64,000 nt of DNA from Plectrocnemia conspersa. Its lineage: Eukaryota; Arthropoda; Insecta; Trichoptera; Polycentropodidae. The position numbers and the translations under genes were made by a program. Of this stretch, positions 13,201 through 25,000 are shown piece by piece; the stretch's first letter is position 1; each line of letters opens with the position of its first letter. The stretch lies in NCBI GenBank assembly GCA_009617715.1, contig VTFK01000123.1, positions 496,001 through 560,000 of the forward strand, written 5' to 3'. The notes under the pieces were generated by a model. The model had not been told where the DNA came from and made no database searches. It worked only from the letters and a program-made list of their open reading frames with translations.

Positions 13201-13480
13201 ACATTTATCAGTTATAACGGTCCGTCGACCGCTACAAAACTAATATTAAAAAGTAGTTTTCGCAAAATGCGCAGCTCCACCGGCGTCCATGGAGCTGCAC
13301 GATCCCGACGTCATAAATGTACAATGAACTGAAGGAAGCGACGCGGTGATTGTGGCGTCGATCGTTCCGTCGCTTAAATCGACAACAAAAGCAGCGCGTG
13401 CTCCTCCGTAACAAAGAAATATACAAATAACGACAAAAATGTACTTCGTAAAACAATAGTGATTTATTTTACCTACGCTT
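13200..13480 (-). other. unassigned exon-like segment
   Basis: A GC-richer island. One minus frame reads TKYIFVVICIFLCYGG, then ARAAFVVDLSDGTIDATITA and SVHCTFMTSGSCSSMDAGG, ending at a stop near 13,250. The hydrophobic start resembles a signal peptide, but no in-frame Met was found. A donor-like GTAG/GTAAAA lies just upstream. I do not recognise the protein. It may be an exon of a small secreted-protein gene downstream of spen, or coincidence. Confidence 0.3.
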
Positions 13481-14441
13481 GCGAACTATTGTGAGATAAA
13501 CAAAAAATTCATATATATATATAATAATATAAAATAAAAACCTACAGCTCCTTTTCATTTAATATTTTCGAAATATTAATATAATCTTCTCGTATTAAAT
13601 AGCTATTTACAATAAATGAAATATACGTAAATATATACGCATGATTTTATATTACACTGACTATAGAATTTGTGTTGTGTAGCTTCATTTTTTTTTAATG
13701 GACGAAGTGAAGATATATCGTTTATGATAATTATTACTTTTTTTGCTTACATTTTTATTATCTTATTCACTATATAATAATTTGTACTTTGCACACACAG
13801 TTGTGTTGTCTTCCTCTATACATTTTAAATTCATCAATATAATAAAACGTACAAATTTGAAACGCACAACGGCAACACTGATCATGGCATAATATACATA
13901 AAATTTACAATAGTCGCCGTCGATGCGTTTCCATCTCGTACGTTGTTAATAAATCACAAATTCTGATGTCAAAGTTACATTTGCAACGCGATCAATAATT
14001 TTTAAAGCAACCGAGACAAACGTAATCGTCAAAAATATGTATTGCGTCTATATAAATAAATAAAAAAAAATTCACTATAAAAGAAATATACAATATAAAA
14101 AATAATTCTGAAGTATCACAACTTATCGGATTAAAAATAAAGTCAAGCGTGTAAAACCAAACTTGGCTCTAATTTCAAAATAAGTTATTCATAATCATCC
14201 ATTTGAGATAATACAATTTCAATTACGTCGAAATAAAAACACTTCTCCGACAATGCGAAGCAATACATATTTACAAGTTAAACGTTTGCAATTCAGATTT
14301 ATCGAACCCCATTACTCGTCAACCACCTATTTTATATAGTAATAATAAAAAAAGACTTTATATAAAAAAAAAAAAAGAATATACCCTAAATAATCTTAGC
14401 ATTCTAAGTTACTTGAGATCTTTCATTGTTACCGCAAGGTT

Positions 14442-14514
14442 AGGCGGACGACGGCCGGGACGTTAAATCTAATTAGTAGGCATGGACAAGTAGTGAAAGA
14501 ACTGTCGTCCGCCT
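14442..14514 (-). other. GC-rich stem-loop downstream of spen
   Basis: An 11 bp perfect stem (AGGCGGACGAC at 14,442-14,452 against its complement at 14,504-14,514) extends to about 13 bp with one G-U pair, around a loop of about 51 bases. It stands out from AT-rich surroundings. It could be a structured 3' UTR element or the footprint of a small TIR element. Confidence 0.45.
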
Positions 14515-14915
14515 TTCCTCCAAAAATATTTCATAGGGTTAGTAATTTTTCATCAACTACGCAACAGTAAACGATTTTTTACCTTTCAATGTAATAATAT
14601 AATCAATCAAATATATTAATAAACAATTATTTATTCTCTCCTTAATACTTAAGCCTACTATATGTTATGTTCTCTAAAAAGTAACTATTATTAACTCTGA
14701 ATCACAGTTTATTTTCATAAATTAACTTAACGAGAATATTTTTTCTTTTTCATTTTTTTATTTTATTTTTACATTTACATAAGTTAAGTAGTTAAATGAC
14801 CCTGCACTTTGAAATGAAGATGAAAATCATAACAATAACTCCTTTATAATCGATTTAGACTCTCCGCAGTCTAAACAATGATATAATATAGTGACACTGC
14901 ATTGGACAAAACTAA

Positions 14916-14921
14916 TTTATT
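14916..14921 (-). terminator. candidate spen polyadenylation signal
   Basis: Canonical AATAAA on the minus strand, the first one met after the spen stop. Further AATAAA-like sites follow near 14,630, so usage is uncertain. Confidence 0.3.
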
Positions 14922-15952
14922 AATACGCTAACATCTTTTTGAGATCAGAAACACTATTATTATTCGGAGATAATGCTAGTCGGAAAGAGGTGTCACAATA
15001 AATTAAAATCGGAAATACCACTAGGAAACCTCGGAATCTGCAATAATTATAATATAATTATTACACTTAAACATGCCGATAACTTAAAATCGATGATTGT
15101 CGCAGATTTTCATAATCTTCTAAAAAAAATATTAATCGTAATCTCAAAAGGCCTTGTCGATTATTTAACCAAAAAATCAATATAATCTCACCAATTGGCA
15201 AAAGTTACAAAATTTGATTTTTTTTACGACTTTTACCGATAAAATTGTACATACATTTATAACAAATGTAGAAAACCAATGCCCATATTTGCAATAAAAT
15301 ATTTTTTTTTGATAAAACTGTCCATTTGATAAAATTGTGAGAATTTTTCAAATTTGAAAAATTAACACAAATAAGTAGTTAATTGAGGTATTCAATGCAT
15401 TTATATATATATATAGTCTAGATTCCAATGCTTATTATTGCTTTTTTTAAAATGGTAAGATAATTTATCCGCGATAACAGTCCTTTCAAACGAATAACAT
15501 CAATATAAATTATCTTATTAAAACTTGAGAATTCTCATGGAAGCCTTACGAAATCTTAGAACGTTTGTGCTTACAATTTTTAATACGTCAGATCCAACAT
15601 GTCGAATGCGACATAATATATTTTTACATCATTACTCGATGAATTAACTAAGTCAATGTTAAACATTTCTTTTTTTCTATACCAGGCTACTATATCAAGA
15701 TGAATTTTACAAATTCAAATTATACACATTTATATAATAATAAAATTAGACCTTCTTCAAATAAGACAAATCCAAAGAAATATAAAATTCAGAAAAAAAG
15801 CTGAGTGAAAACAAATTATAGCGCCTGCCCTATCGCAATAACTTATCGACTTAATCCTTCAGTAAATTTACATCATTTCGAAAATAAAATGATTCGTCCG
15901 CTCTCCGTCACCGTCGGTATCTTGTGTCTGTATAAACGGTCGCCGCAAATTT
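14916..15952 (-). other. probable spen 3' UTR
   Basis: AT-rich DNA downstream of the spen stop with no convincing coding potential. Reading the minus strand, the first canonical AATAAA that I find lies at 14,921-14,916, about 1.03 kb after the stop. The transcript end itself cannot be seen. The short open frame at 14,973-15,185 on the plus strand is AT-rich noise. Confidence 0.35.
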
Positions 15953-16081
15953 TTACACTGTGGCTATGACAATCAAAAGGTGCGCAATATCTGCGACACG
16001 GTGCAATAAATCAGGGGCGATCCTCTCGAGGTTTTCGTTGGCAAAGTCGCAAGATGGAAATATGTGAACAGTATATTGTGC
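15953..16081 (-). CDS. spen: spen last exon: SPOC C-terminus and stop
   Basis: Follows a TTTTCCTAG acceptor and encodes AQYTVHIFPSCDFANENLER, then IAPDLLHRVADIAHLL, ending IVIATV and TAA. The end matches the conserved Spen terminus (IVIASV in human), so the stop at 15,953-15,955 is real. Confidence 0.97.
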   Translation of the reverse strand, partial: AQYTVHIFPSCDFANENLERIAPDLLHRVADIAHLLIVIATV

Positions 16082-19000
16082 CTAGGAAAAAATCAATCAT
16101 CAATTAGTACAAAACTTAAAATAAATAACTGATTAATAAATATAAGCTGGATAAAAACCTGATGGTGTCCTGGTGTGGCAATGTTAACTATTCCAGCAGC
16201 TTGTTTACGTCGTAAGTAAGTGATAAATCCGCTAGTGAGATGCGTGGATTGTTGTAATACATCCAAATGGTCGCGACCACAGGGAAGCGCCAGCAGCATA
16301 CAGTGCTCATTCTCCATCTGATAATAAAATTAATTTTAAGTATTTTTTACAATACTAAAAGCATCTTTATATATAAACTGATTTTGACTATCATTAGTAT
16401 TAATAGCAGTGGCGTAGCTAGGGTTTGTGCCGCCCAGGGCGATCCTCAAAATTGCCCCCCCCCATACATTTTTTGCAGGGTATATACATAAAATCAGCAT
16501 TTATTAAAATAATAAATTGGTTATTATTAAGCTTTTGTTATGGATTTATATATGTTTTAGTGCATTCAGGGTTAAGAACCACACTAGACGATCCCATCGC
16601 GAATATGCCACCCCCAAGCAAGTGCCGCCCGGGGCGGCCCGTCCCCCCCCCCCCCCCCCCCATAGATACGTCACTGATTAATAGATGTCGATAAAAATAT
16701 CACTTATTGCAATATTGCTTTAGCATATAATTACACGATAACTTAATGGTTTTTATAAAATTTCAATCAAAATTTTCTGCAAACAAATATATAATAATTC
16801 TGGGAGGAGTATTTTAGGATAGATTTTTTTTTAATTCAGAATTTTATTACATTTTTGCTTTAACAAAATACACTTTAATGTTTGATTATAATATTTTATA
16901 CATCAGTGAGCATCACATCTTCCACTTTTTATCCAAAGATACAGACTCTAGGAGTGATATATTACATATATATTTTTTAAAAATTTATTTTGTGCGAAAT
17001 GGGCCGAAATAATTAATTTTTATAGCCATATAGGTAAAATTTTAAACGACTCCACAGTTATAATCTAATAATCTAAATAAAATAATGCACTATAAAAACC
17101 TACACAGGTCGGTAAAAATGAATTACAGCAATAGAATATTTAGTAGCTTGTTATTTTGTACGCATTTAAAAATTGTTTCAAATGTGGCAACCATTTGTAG
17201 CGCCAAACTGCTTCCTATGACTAGATAAGAACTGCCTTCCAAGAAAGAGACTTGCTGATTGAAATTTCGTTACTTTCCTCTACCAGATGCCAGAGATAAC
17301 AGTAATTCGAGCAATAGTTGATTTATTTATATTTATTTATAAAAAAAAATATAGTAATTTTACAGAAAAAAGACTAACTAGTACCAAAACCATAGTTCTC
17401 AACGGACTATAAAATTTTGATTATTAATATATTGTTTTTATATACCTGCATCTTTCTAGCTACAGCTTCTAGTTGTACTGGTTCTAAACGCATACGTTGA
17501 GCGATGCGCAGTGGTGCAGTTGATCCGTCGCTGTTGCAAGGAAGAGTCTTTCCGGCTACAATGGGATTTCCGTGCACAAAGTGCATTTGAACCGCTGCAG
17601 CGTCATTTTTTAGTGCTAGCAATCCTTGCCACATGACGGGGTATCGCTGAAAAATGAACAGAATAAACAGATCGCTCTTACATAATGTTACATAATAAAT
17701 GTGAAACTGAACTCACTCTTAATAACATCATGAGGGAATCAGCCTCGCGAGGCGCGTGAGACGCATGAGGCGGTCCCGGTTGAATCTGGCTTTGTCCTGC
17801 ACCGCCTTGAGTCGGTGCACAGCCTCTTGATGGTCCTCGTTCTTCGCCGACCGTCCCGCCGACGTTAACACCCATCTACAATTTAAACATAATTAGTAAA
17901 AAAAATCACGATTAAGGTATACGTATGAGACGAAAATAATTACCCCTGGTCCTTGCGTGATGGACATCTTGGGCATGGCTGGTGCCTCAGATAGAATGCG
18001 ATGATGGTTGGTGGGAGGGTGATGAACGCGCGGAACGTGAGCTGGTGGTGGTGCTGGCGAATCATAATATCGACCTCCATTCGGCGGTTCGGCAGATGTG
18101 CCATCGATGTAAACGCGCGAAGAAGGTCGGCTCATCGGATATACTTGGGTTACTTGAGGTGAATCTATAAAATTAATGTATATGTATAACGCAATCGACT
18201 CACACTGATGTATCATAATAATAATTGTGATTTTTTTATACCTGTACTCCTATCGTTCAATGATGGTGAGTGAGCTGGATGGGGTACTCGAGCGCACGGC
18301 GGTCGTCTCAACTCTAAAGGTGGACTGGGAGCTTCTGAACCTTCAGCTCCGTGAGGAGATCTAGTCAAAAATAATATTATAGATCATGTTTATATTTATA
18401 AAGAATTGTAAATCTTACCTTGCTACATAGGGTGATGGAGTAGCTCTCACTTCTTGGTGTGATCTATAATACGGTTGATAATGCTGATGTGCAAATTGTG
18501 GATATACACCGTCACCCTGCAAAAAGATTAAAATGTCATCATTATTATATTTAAATAAACTCATTAACATTAAAATAACATTATAGATTTAAAAAATATT
18601 TTTCTTGAATAAAAACACTGGCAAACGAAGAAATTAACACAAGCAGTACCGGTGTTATAGGTGATGTTTGTTGATGAGCTGGTGGTGGACTTCTAGATCC
18701 CAACATATCGGCATGCTGCGTCCATTTGACAATTTTACACGTCGATTATATTTTTGCAATACACAACTTTTAATTATTAAAAAAAAAAAAATTCACTCAC
18801 CATTGGTACTTGCGCTTGAGGACTTATCGATGGAACTGCCGTAAGACTTATACGAGAACTGCTTGCACCTAAAAAATAAACAAAGTTCAGATTAAATCTT
18901 TATAAGATATTCAATGTGAAATGAAACCGTCACTTTGAATCAATAATTTACCTGTAATGACTGGTTGAGGTCCGACAAATGCCAAATGCTTAGCCATGAG

Positions 19001-22000
19001 TAACGGTGGACTAGCGTGTTGCGCTCCTCTCGGTAGACTTCGGTCCCAACGGCCCCGGACCGAGTGCTCCGGGACCGGGAGCTTGACCAATTTGTAACAC
19101 CGGAACCTATAATTGTACATAAAAATTAATCTCCCAAATGTTAAAAAACAGATAATTAAATACGGAATAACCGTTATTACTGTTTTTTGAGGAGGATGTG
19201 CGATCTGCGGTTGCATAGGATGAGGCTTGAGCTGTTGTCCAATTTGCAATTTAACCGTTACATTCTGCTGCACGTGTGGCGATAGCGGGCCGGAGATTTT
19301 ACTTAGAGGTGTGTTTCCGAGCGGCAGTTGGATCGGTCCCTTATTGGAAGTCTGAACGCTTTGTTGGGATATTATGGTTTTTCCCGGCAATGTTTACGGG
19401 CTGAATCTTTGATACAACTGTCGGTACTGAAGCAATGTGTCCTTTCGTCAATACGGACGGCTGAACGTTCGATACGGGCGCCTTAGTTATTATGGTACCC
19501 GAAGATGGTATATTATGCGCCGAAGAAACAATTATAGTCGTCGAATGAGCAACGATCGGTGGTAAAGTTGTCGGTGTTTGTACAACAGAAGGATTCGTCG
19601 CTATTATTTTGACTTCGGGATTTTGCGATATAGTCGTTTGAATTCTAGACGTATTTATCTGTATGATGGGAGCTAGCGATTTCACTACGGATGAAACCAA
19701 CACGGTTTCCGGCGGAGTAGTCGTGATGGGAGTTACGGTACTCGTAATGCAGGATACCGGTTGACCTGTACTCGCTGGTTGCGGTTGTGACACAATCTTG
19801 GACTCTGCAGCACTCCTGCAATTGTATAAATAAATTAAGCTTAATCTTTTAAACAAAAACACTATTAAAATTCATTCTTACCTTGTAATCAATACAGGAT
19901 GTCCGTGAGATGTTACAATGGTCGAATCGATCCGTTTTCCTGCAGGTACTGGTACAAAATGTCCTTCATCGTTTGGTCTCATATAAACTAATTCTCCAGT
20001 CGCCGGATCGAGCATCAGTTCTTCGGAAGTCTTCAAATTACTATCCATCTTTTTAGTCAAATTGGAGGCGATCGCCGCACTGATGGTGCTAACGATTACA
20101 GGTTTGTTTAAGTTAATAACGGCAGCTTCAATAGGTGGAGTGGGTTTTAAATTTTGCACTACTGGTAGATCTATAGGAGTATTCGGTTTATCTTCACTAA
20201 TGATTACTTCCGGTTTCACTATTAGCTTTTCGACTACTTCTGTGTTTATTTTAACAATCGGTTTTATAACTGCGTTGATATTCGGTTCTGTATTCACAGA
20301 ATCGACGGATTCTTTAGTATCCATCTTTACGATGCTCTCTTTGGTTTCTGGTAATTTTTTATCGACTTCAACTTCTGTGTTGTCTTTCTTGATAACTTTT
20401 TCGTCACTGCTGTCCACGGATGTTTCGGAGGGCCTGCGATCTTTAGTCTTCCTCACGGCCCTGGGAGACTTTCTAACATCCGTATTTGACTTCTCGGTGA
20501 CTGCTAATTTGGCAACGTTCTGTCTGGCAGATCGTCTAACGGGAGTCGTATCTTTACCAGTAACCGCGTTTCTATTTAGTAATGCATTTTTAACTACATC
20601 TTCGATTACATCGTCTACGGTGTTTCTAGTGACGTCCTTCTCCTGCAGTCGCCTCGATTTTCTGGTATTAGTAGGCGGCGAGACAAAATCATCCGCTTTT
20701 TCGTCTTTGACGACCGGTTGACTCGGCGACGCTGGTAATGTCGGTTTGATCGGCACCGGTTCTTTCGTTGGTAAAACCAGCATTCCTGACAACGGGCCAC
20801 TTGACAGATGAGAAACGTTATTCACTAATGGACTCTTGATGGTTAAGATTAATCTGGGACGCTGTTCTCCCTTTTGAGGCGAATTATCCATATCGTCGCC
20901 AGAATCTTCATGGAAATCGTACACGTCACCCGGTTCGTTAGTTCCGGTCGGCGGCGGTGATTTACATTTCTTATCCATTCTTCCTTTTCCACGACCGCGT
21001 TTCGCCAGCGCTACAATAGGCGCTTTAGGTTTATTACCTTGCCTGGTTTGAACTCTCGGTGATGCGATCTTGGGTTTTGCGGCCTCGTGAGCGACCGCCG
21101 CCGCGTTTAGCGTTAACCTTCAGACTGATTTTATTTAGGACGTCTTCAGTATTATCACACGAATTAGTATCGTTCAATTCTATAGGACTGTCGTTCTTTT
21201 CGTGTCTATCTTCATTGCTCACAGGAGTATCTGGCGTCCATGAAATTTTTGAAGAATTGACTATTTCATCGTCGTCTTTGATATCGCAGAGCGCATCTAC
21301 CTTTTTGATCACAGAATCGATGTTGATGTCTTTCGCCGACCAGCTATCAATATCTTCCTTAACATCGATTTCCTCTTTAGAATCTTCATTTTCTGGTTCT
21401 TTTATAATATCGGTTATGAGAATCTTGATATCTTCATCGGGCGTTACCGCTTCGACCTTGGTGGTTTCGGTCGGAACGTGTACTACATCGCTGTTTGGTC
21501 CTGCAACAACTGGTCTTTCGATCTTAGTCACTATCGAAGTTTGCTTCAGCAACTCTTCAAAGTCTGTTTCACACTTCGGTTTATCACTGCTGCTAGTATC
21601 GGACGATTCAAATGCAGAATCACCAGAATCGTCTTTTTCAATTTTAGATGTGATGGTTTCGACAGAACAGTTGTCATTTTCGATCGTATTAACCAGCAGC
21701 GGAGAAACAGTGGGCACGATTTGTAAGGCGATCGGTTTCTCGATTATGTTTAAAACCGTCGGTTTTGCAATTGAAATAATGGTGGAATTCACAGGGTTCT
21801 TTGATAAAGGAGCAAGATAGCCGGTCGCTGTGGTGTCTTTTCTGTAGTCGACCTGAACGATGTTCCCCACTATCGCCGGAGTTACAAAACGCTGAGTTTG
21901 AGACAACGCATTTGGAACTGGAGACGTCTGTTTCGCAGGATTCGGCATATCAATGACGGACTGTTTGGGTACAGTTTGAATCACTGGACCTCCAGTGTTA

Positions 22001-25000
22001 ATGTGAATTTGCTGCATTGTATTGAAGTTGTGATTGTTGTTTATTACCGTAGGTTTGACATCAGGACCGTTCAGCAACGGAGTAGCTTCAATCAATTTTT
22101 CGGTTATCACAGTCTTGGTGAGAATATGCGATGGCATCAGTATCGGAGACGATTGAAGATTCTGATTGGAAGTTACGCTCGTGATTCTATTTTGCATTAT
22201 AATTGTAGAGCTTTGAGTATTACAGACTGCAGCCGTAGAAATTATTAACTTTGGATTGGTTATCATAGCCTCTGGATTTATTTTAATTTCCGGTTTATGT
22301 ACTTCGGCGTTTGATACAAGTTTTGGAGTTTGAATAATAGTCGAGTTTCCTCCGGAGACTACTACCTTTGTTTGTGGAATGTTCAAGCTATTAGTGATCA
22401 ACGGTTTAGAAATGGGCGCTAATAGCGGTGTTAAAGGTAGTCGGTTTAATTGTACAGTAGAATTCTGATTCTGTATTACTACCGTGCTATGCTGAGTGGG
22501 AGAAAGCATAGAGCGATTTTGTTGATTTCCAGGTAAATGCGACGTTAGTATCGGACTCAGAGGCGGTTGTTGCATTCTCATGACTGTAATTTGACTAGGC
22601 GATCTTTGCTGTACGACTGACGAAGACGTTAACCCTGGCGGCGAATGAAGGGTCGGAGGACCGGTTGTTAAAATTGTCATATTTGTAACTTTTGACTGTA
22701 TTTCTATATGCGATTTTGGCGAATTCAATCTTATATCGCCAGAGGCTGTTCTCGGTGAAAGTACGATGTTCGGTTGTCTCTGATAAATCACATGCTGTTC
22801 AGGAATTTTGATTGTGGGAGGCTGCGTATTGAAGATTGTCGTAGGTCTTGGCGCCTGATTGATAACTTGATACGTTCCGGGCACTTTAGACGCAGTAGCC
22901 AAAATGGGTCTACACTGACCGCCCACATTTATAGGCTTTAGATGAAGTATAGAAGTAGTAATATGCAGAGGTTTCTCATCTCTCGCATTTATTAGTGGTT
23001 TTGCACTGATCAATAACGGTTGTTCGTTCGGTTTGTGAGCGCTGAGGGACCAGCCCTTCGAAATGACGGTAGGTGGAGCTGTGTTAACTTCGAGGGTGTC
23101 GATTATCTTGGGTGGTATTATTTTGACAATTTCATCCGGCACTGTTTTGTTATCTATTATCTTCGTTGATGGTAAATCTTCAGCAATTAATTTAGGTAAG
23201 ACTGTCGGTATAATGCGTTCTTCGACTATTGTTTCAGATTCGATTGGCAATTTATTTTCTTCGGTATTTGCGGGAGTTTCGCGGGGAACAATAGTCGTAA
23301 TTTCAGCTTCGGGTTGAGGTTCAGGTATTTCTTCGACTTTGCGCGGTTCTACTTTAGCATCGTCTCCTCCGTCGTCGGTGTCGGTGTCGATTTGCAAATC
23401 GTTTTCGGACAGAGGCGTCTCCGGTTTCATTTCTAGTTCGGTCACTACATTGAGACTTTGCACAGCTTGACGCATTTCTTCAGCTTCTTCGTCGGGAATG
23501 GTGGTGACATTATCGACTTCAGGTTGAACGGTCTCGATACTAGATTCGTGATTTTGTGTCGGTTCATTATAACAATCGTCGAAGACGGCGTCTCTACTTC
23601 CGAAGCTTTCGCCGAGAAGAGCCGCTACGGCGTCTTCCGTCTCCTCTTGAGAAATTATAGCTCTTTGTTTTTCCTCAATCTTCTCGGCCGCTTTCGGAAT
23701 CTCGTTGCATATTAAAGTTGACTTCGGTTCTACGACTTCAATAATAGGAGTATCAAAATCGGATATGCTCTTAACGGCGTTTTCGCTGATCGTATCGTCA
23801 ATTTCGCCACCGAACCCGGGAATAAATTTATCGGACAATCTCCTCACTTCCGGCTTATTTATAATGGTGGACGTTGGCGACGAAATAATTTCAACCGACG
23901 GAGACCCCTCAGGCGATTCTGGCTGCTTAGGTGCCAAAGGTGGACTATCAGTGAGTCTCGGCAAACTGGGAGACGGTAACGGAGGTTTACACTCGACAAC
24001 GGGCAGCGCTTCGATTTTAACATCGTCTTCATCATCGTCGCACGGAATAATATAATCAGGTTTGAATATTTCGGCATGTTTAATCTCATTATTTTCTACG
24101 CTCTTTTCGCGATGATGATGATGATGGTGATATTCTTTTCGATTTAATTTTTCCTCTTTGCTCCTCTTTTTCTTCTTCTTCTTTTCTTTTATTTCTTTAT
24201 TCAAAGGATTGATAATTTTATGAGCTGCAGTAATGAGAGACGATTCTATGCTGTCATCGCCGTCGGTGAATCTGAATATATCAGGTTCGACTGACGTGTT
24301 GAGAGACGACGATAAATCAGACTTGTCTAAAACTTTCTTTGCATCGGTTTGATTGTCGGCGCATAGACTGGCTTCGATAGCCTTTCCGGCGGCGTCGATG
24401 TCTAGACTGTTTTCGTCATCTTTAATCGCCAACTTTTTCTCCTTCCTTTTCTTATCTTTTTTCCTCTTTAATTCTTCTTTATATTTCTCCTTTAGTGTCA
24501 TATCGGCGTTAATAGAATTTTTAGAATACAAATCGTAATCGTCAACTTCAACTTTCGAACTATAAAAATGATTATTTTTCTCTTTGATGTTAAACAGATC
24601 TAATAATGGCGGACCGATTTTCACTTCCTCTTTACATTTTCCATAGTTAGAATCGAATATATTTTTATCTGAATGAACTTTCTCGTCGCACTCGTCGGAG
24701 AGGGACCCGAAAATGTCTTGCATGATTTCGAAACTCTTCATATTATTGACGGTATCCGATCTGCCTTCCACCGTAGGTTCCAAAACGCGTTTTAATTTTT
24801 TCGAGTCTTTTATTAAACTAATATCTTCAAACTTTATTCTGTCGCGTTTTTTATCCTTTTTATTAACATGCTTTCTTTTAATCGGGTTATTTTTAATATC
24901 TACGTTTTCATTGAGAGACTTATCGAATTCGCCGTTTATTTCGTCGTCCGATGGATATACTTTTGGTCGTTTTTGTTTCTTTTTATGTTTTTTGCGAACT

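Larger units (their letters stand above)
16318..17445 (-). other. spen intron within the SPOC region
   Basis: This 1,128 bp intron (GTATAT...TTATCAG) interrupts SPOC coding. It contains a hAT-type MITE (16,407-16,676) and a repeat fragment near 17,200-17,310 that also occurs at about 35.4 kb. Confidence 0.9.

Noticed and set aside
16425..16694. 89-codon plus-strand frame rich in Pro and Cys
   Set aside because: It is the translated poly-C tract and ends of the hAT MITE, not a gene.
20062..20721. 219-codon plus-strand open frame antisense to spen
   Set aside because: It is a Ser/Thr/Leu-rich shadow of the spen coding frame. Many similar plus-strand frames (for example 21,059-21,820 and 25,540-26,037) arise from the skewed codon content of the giant exon.
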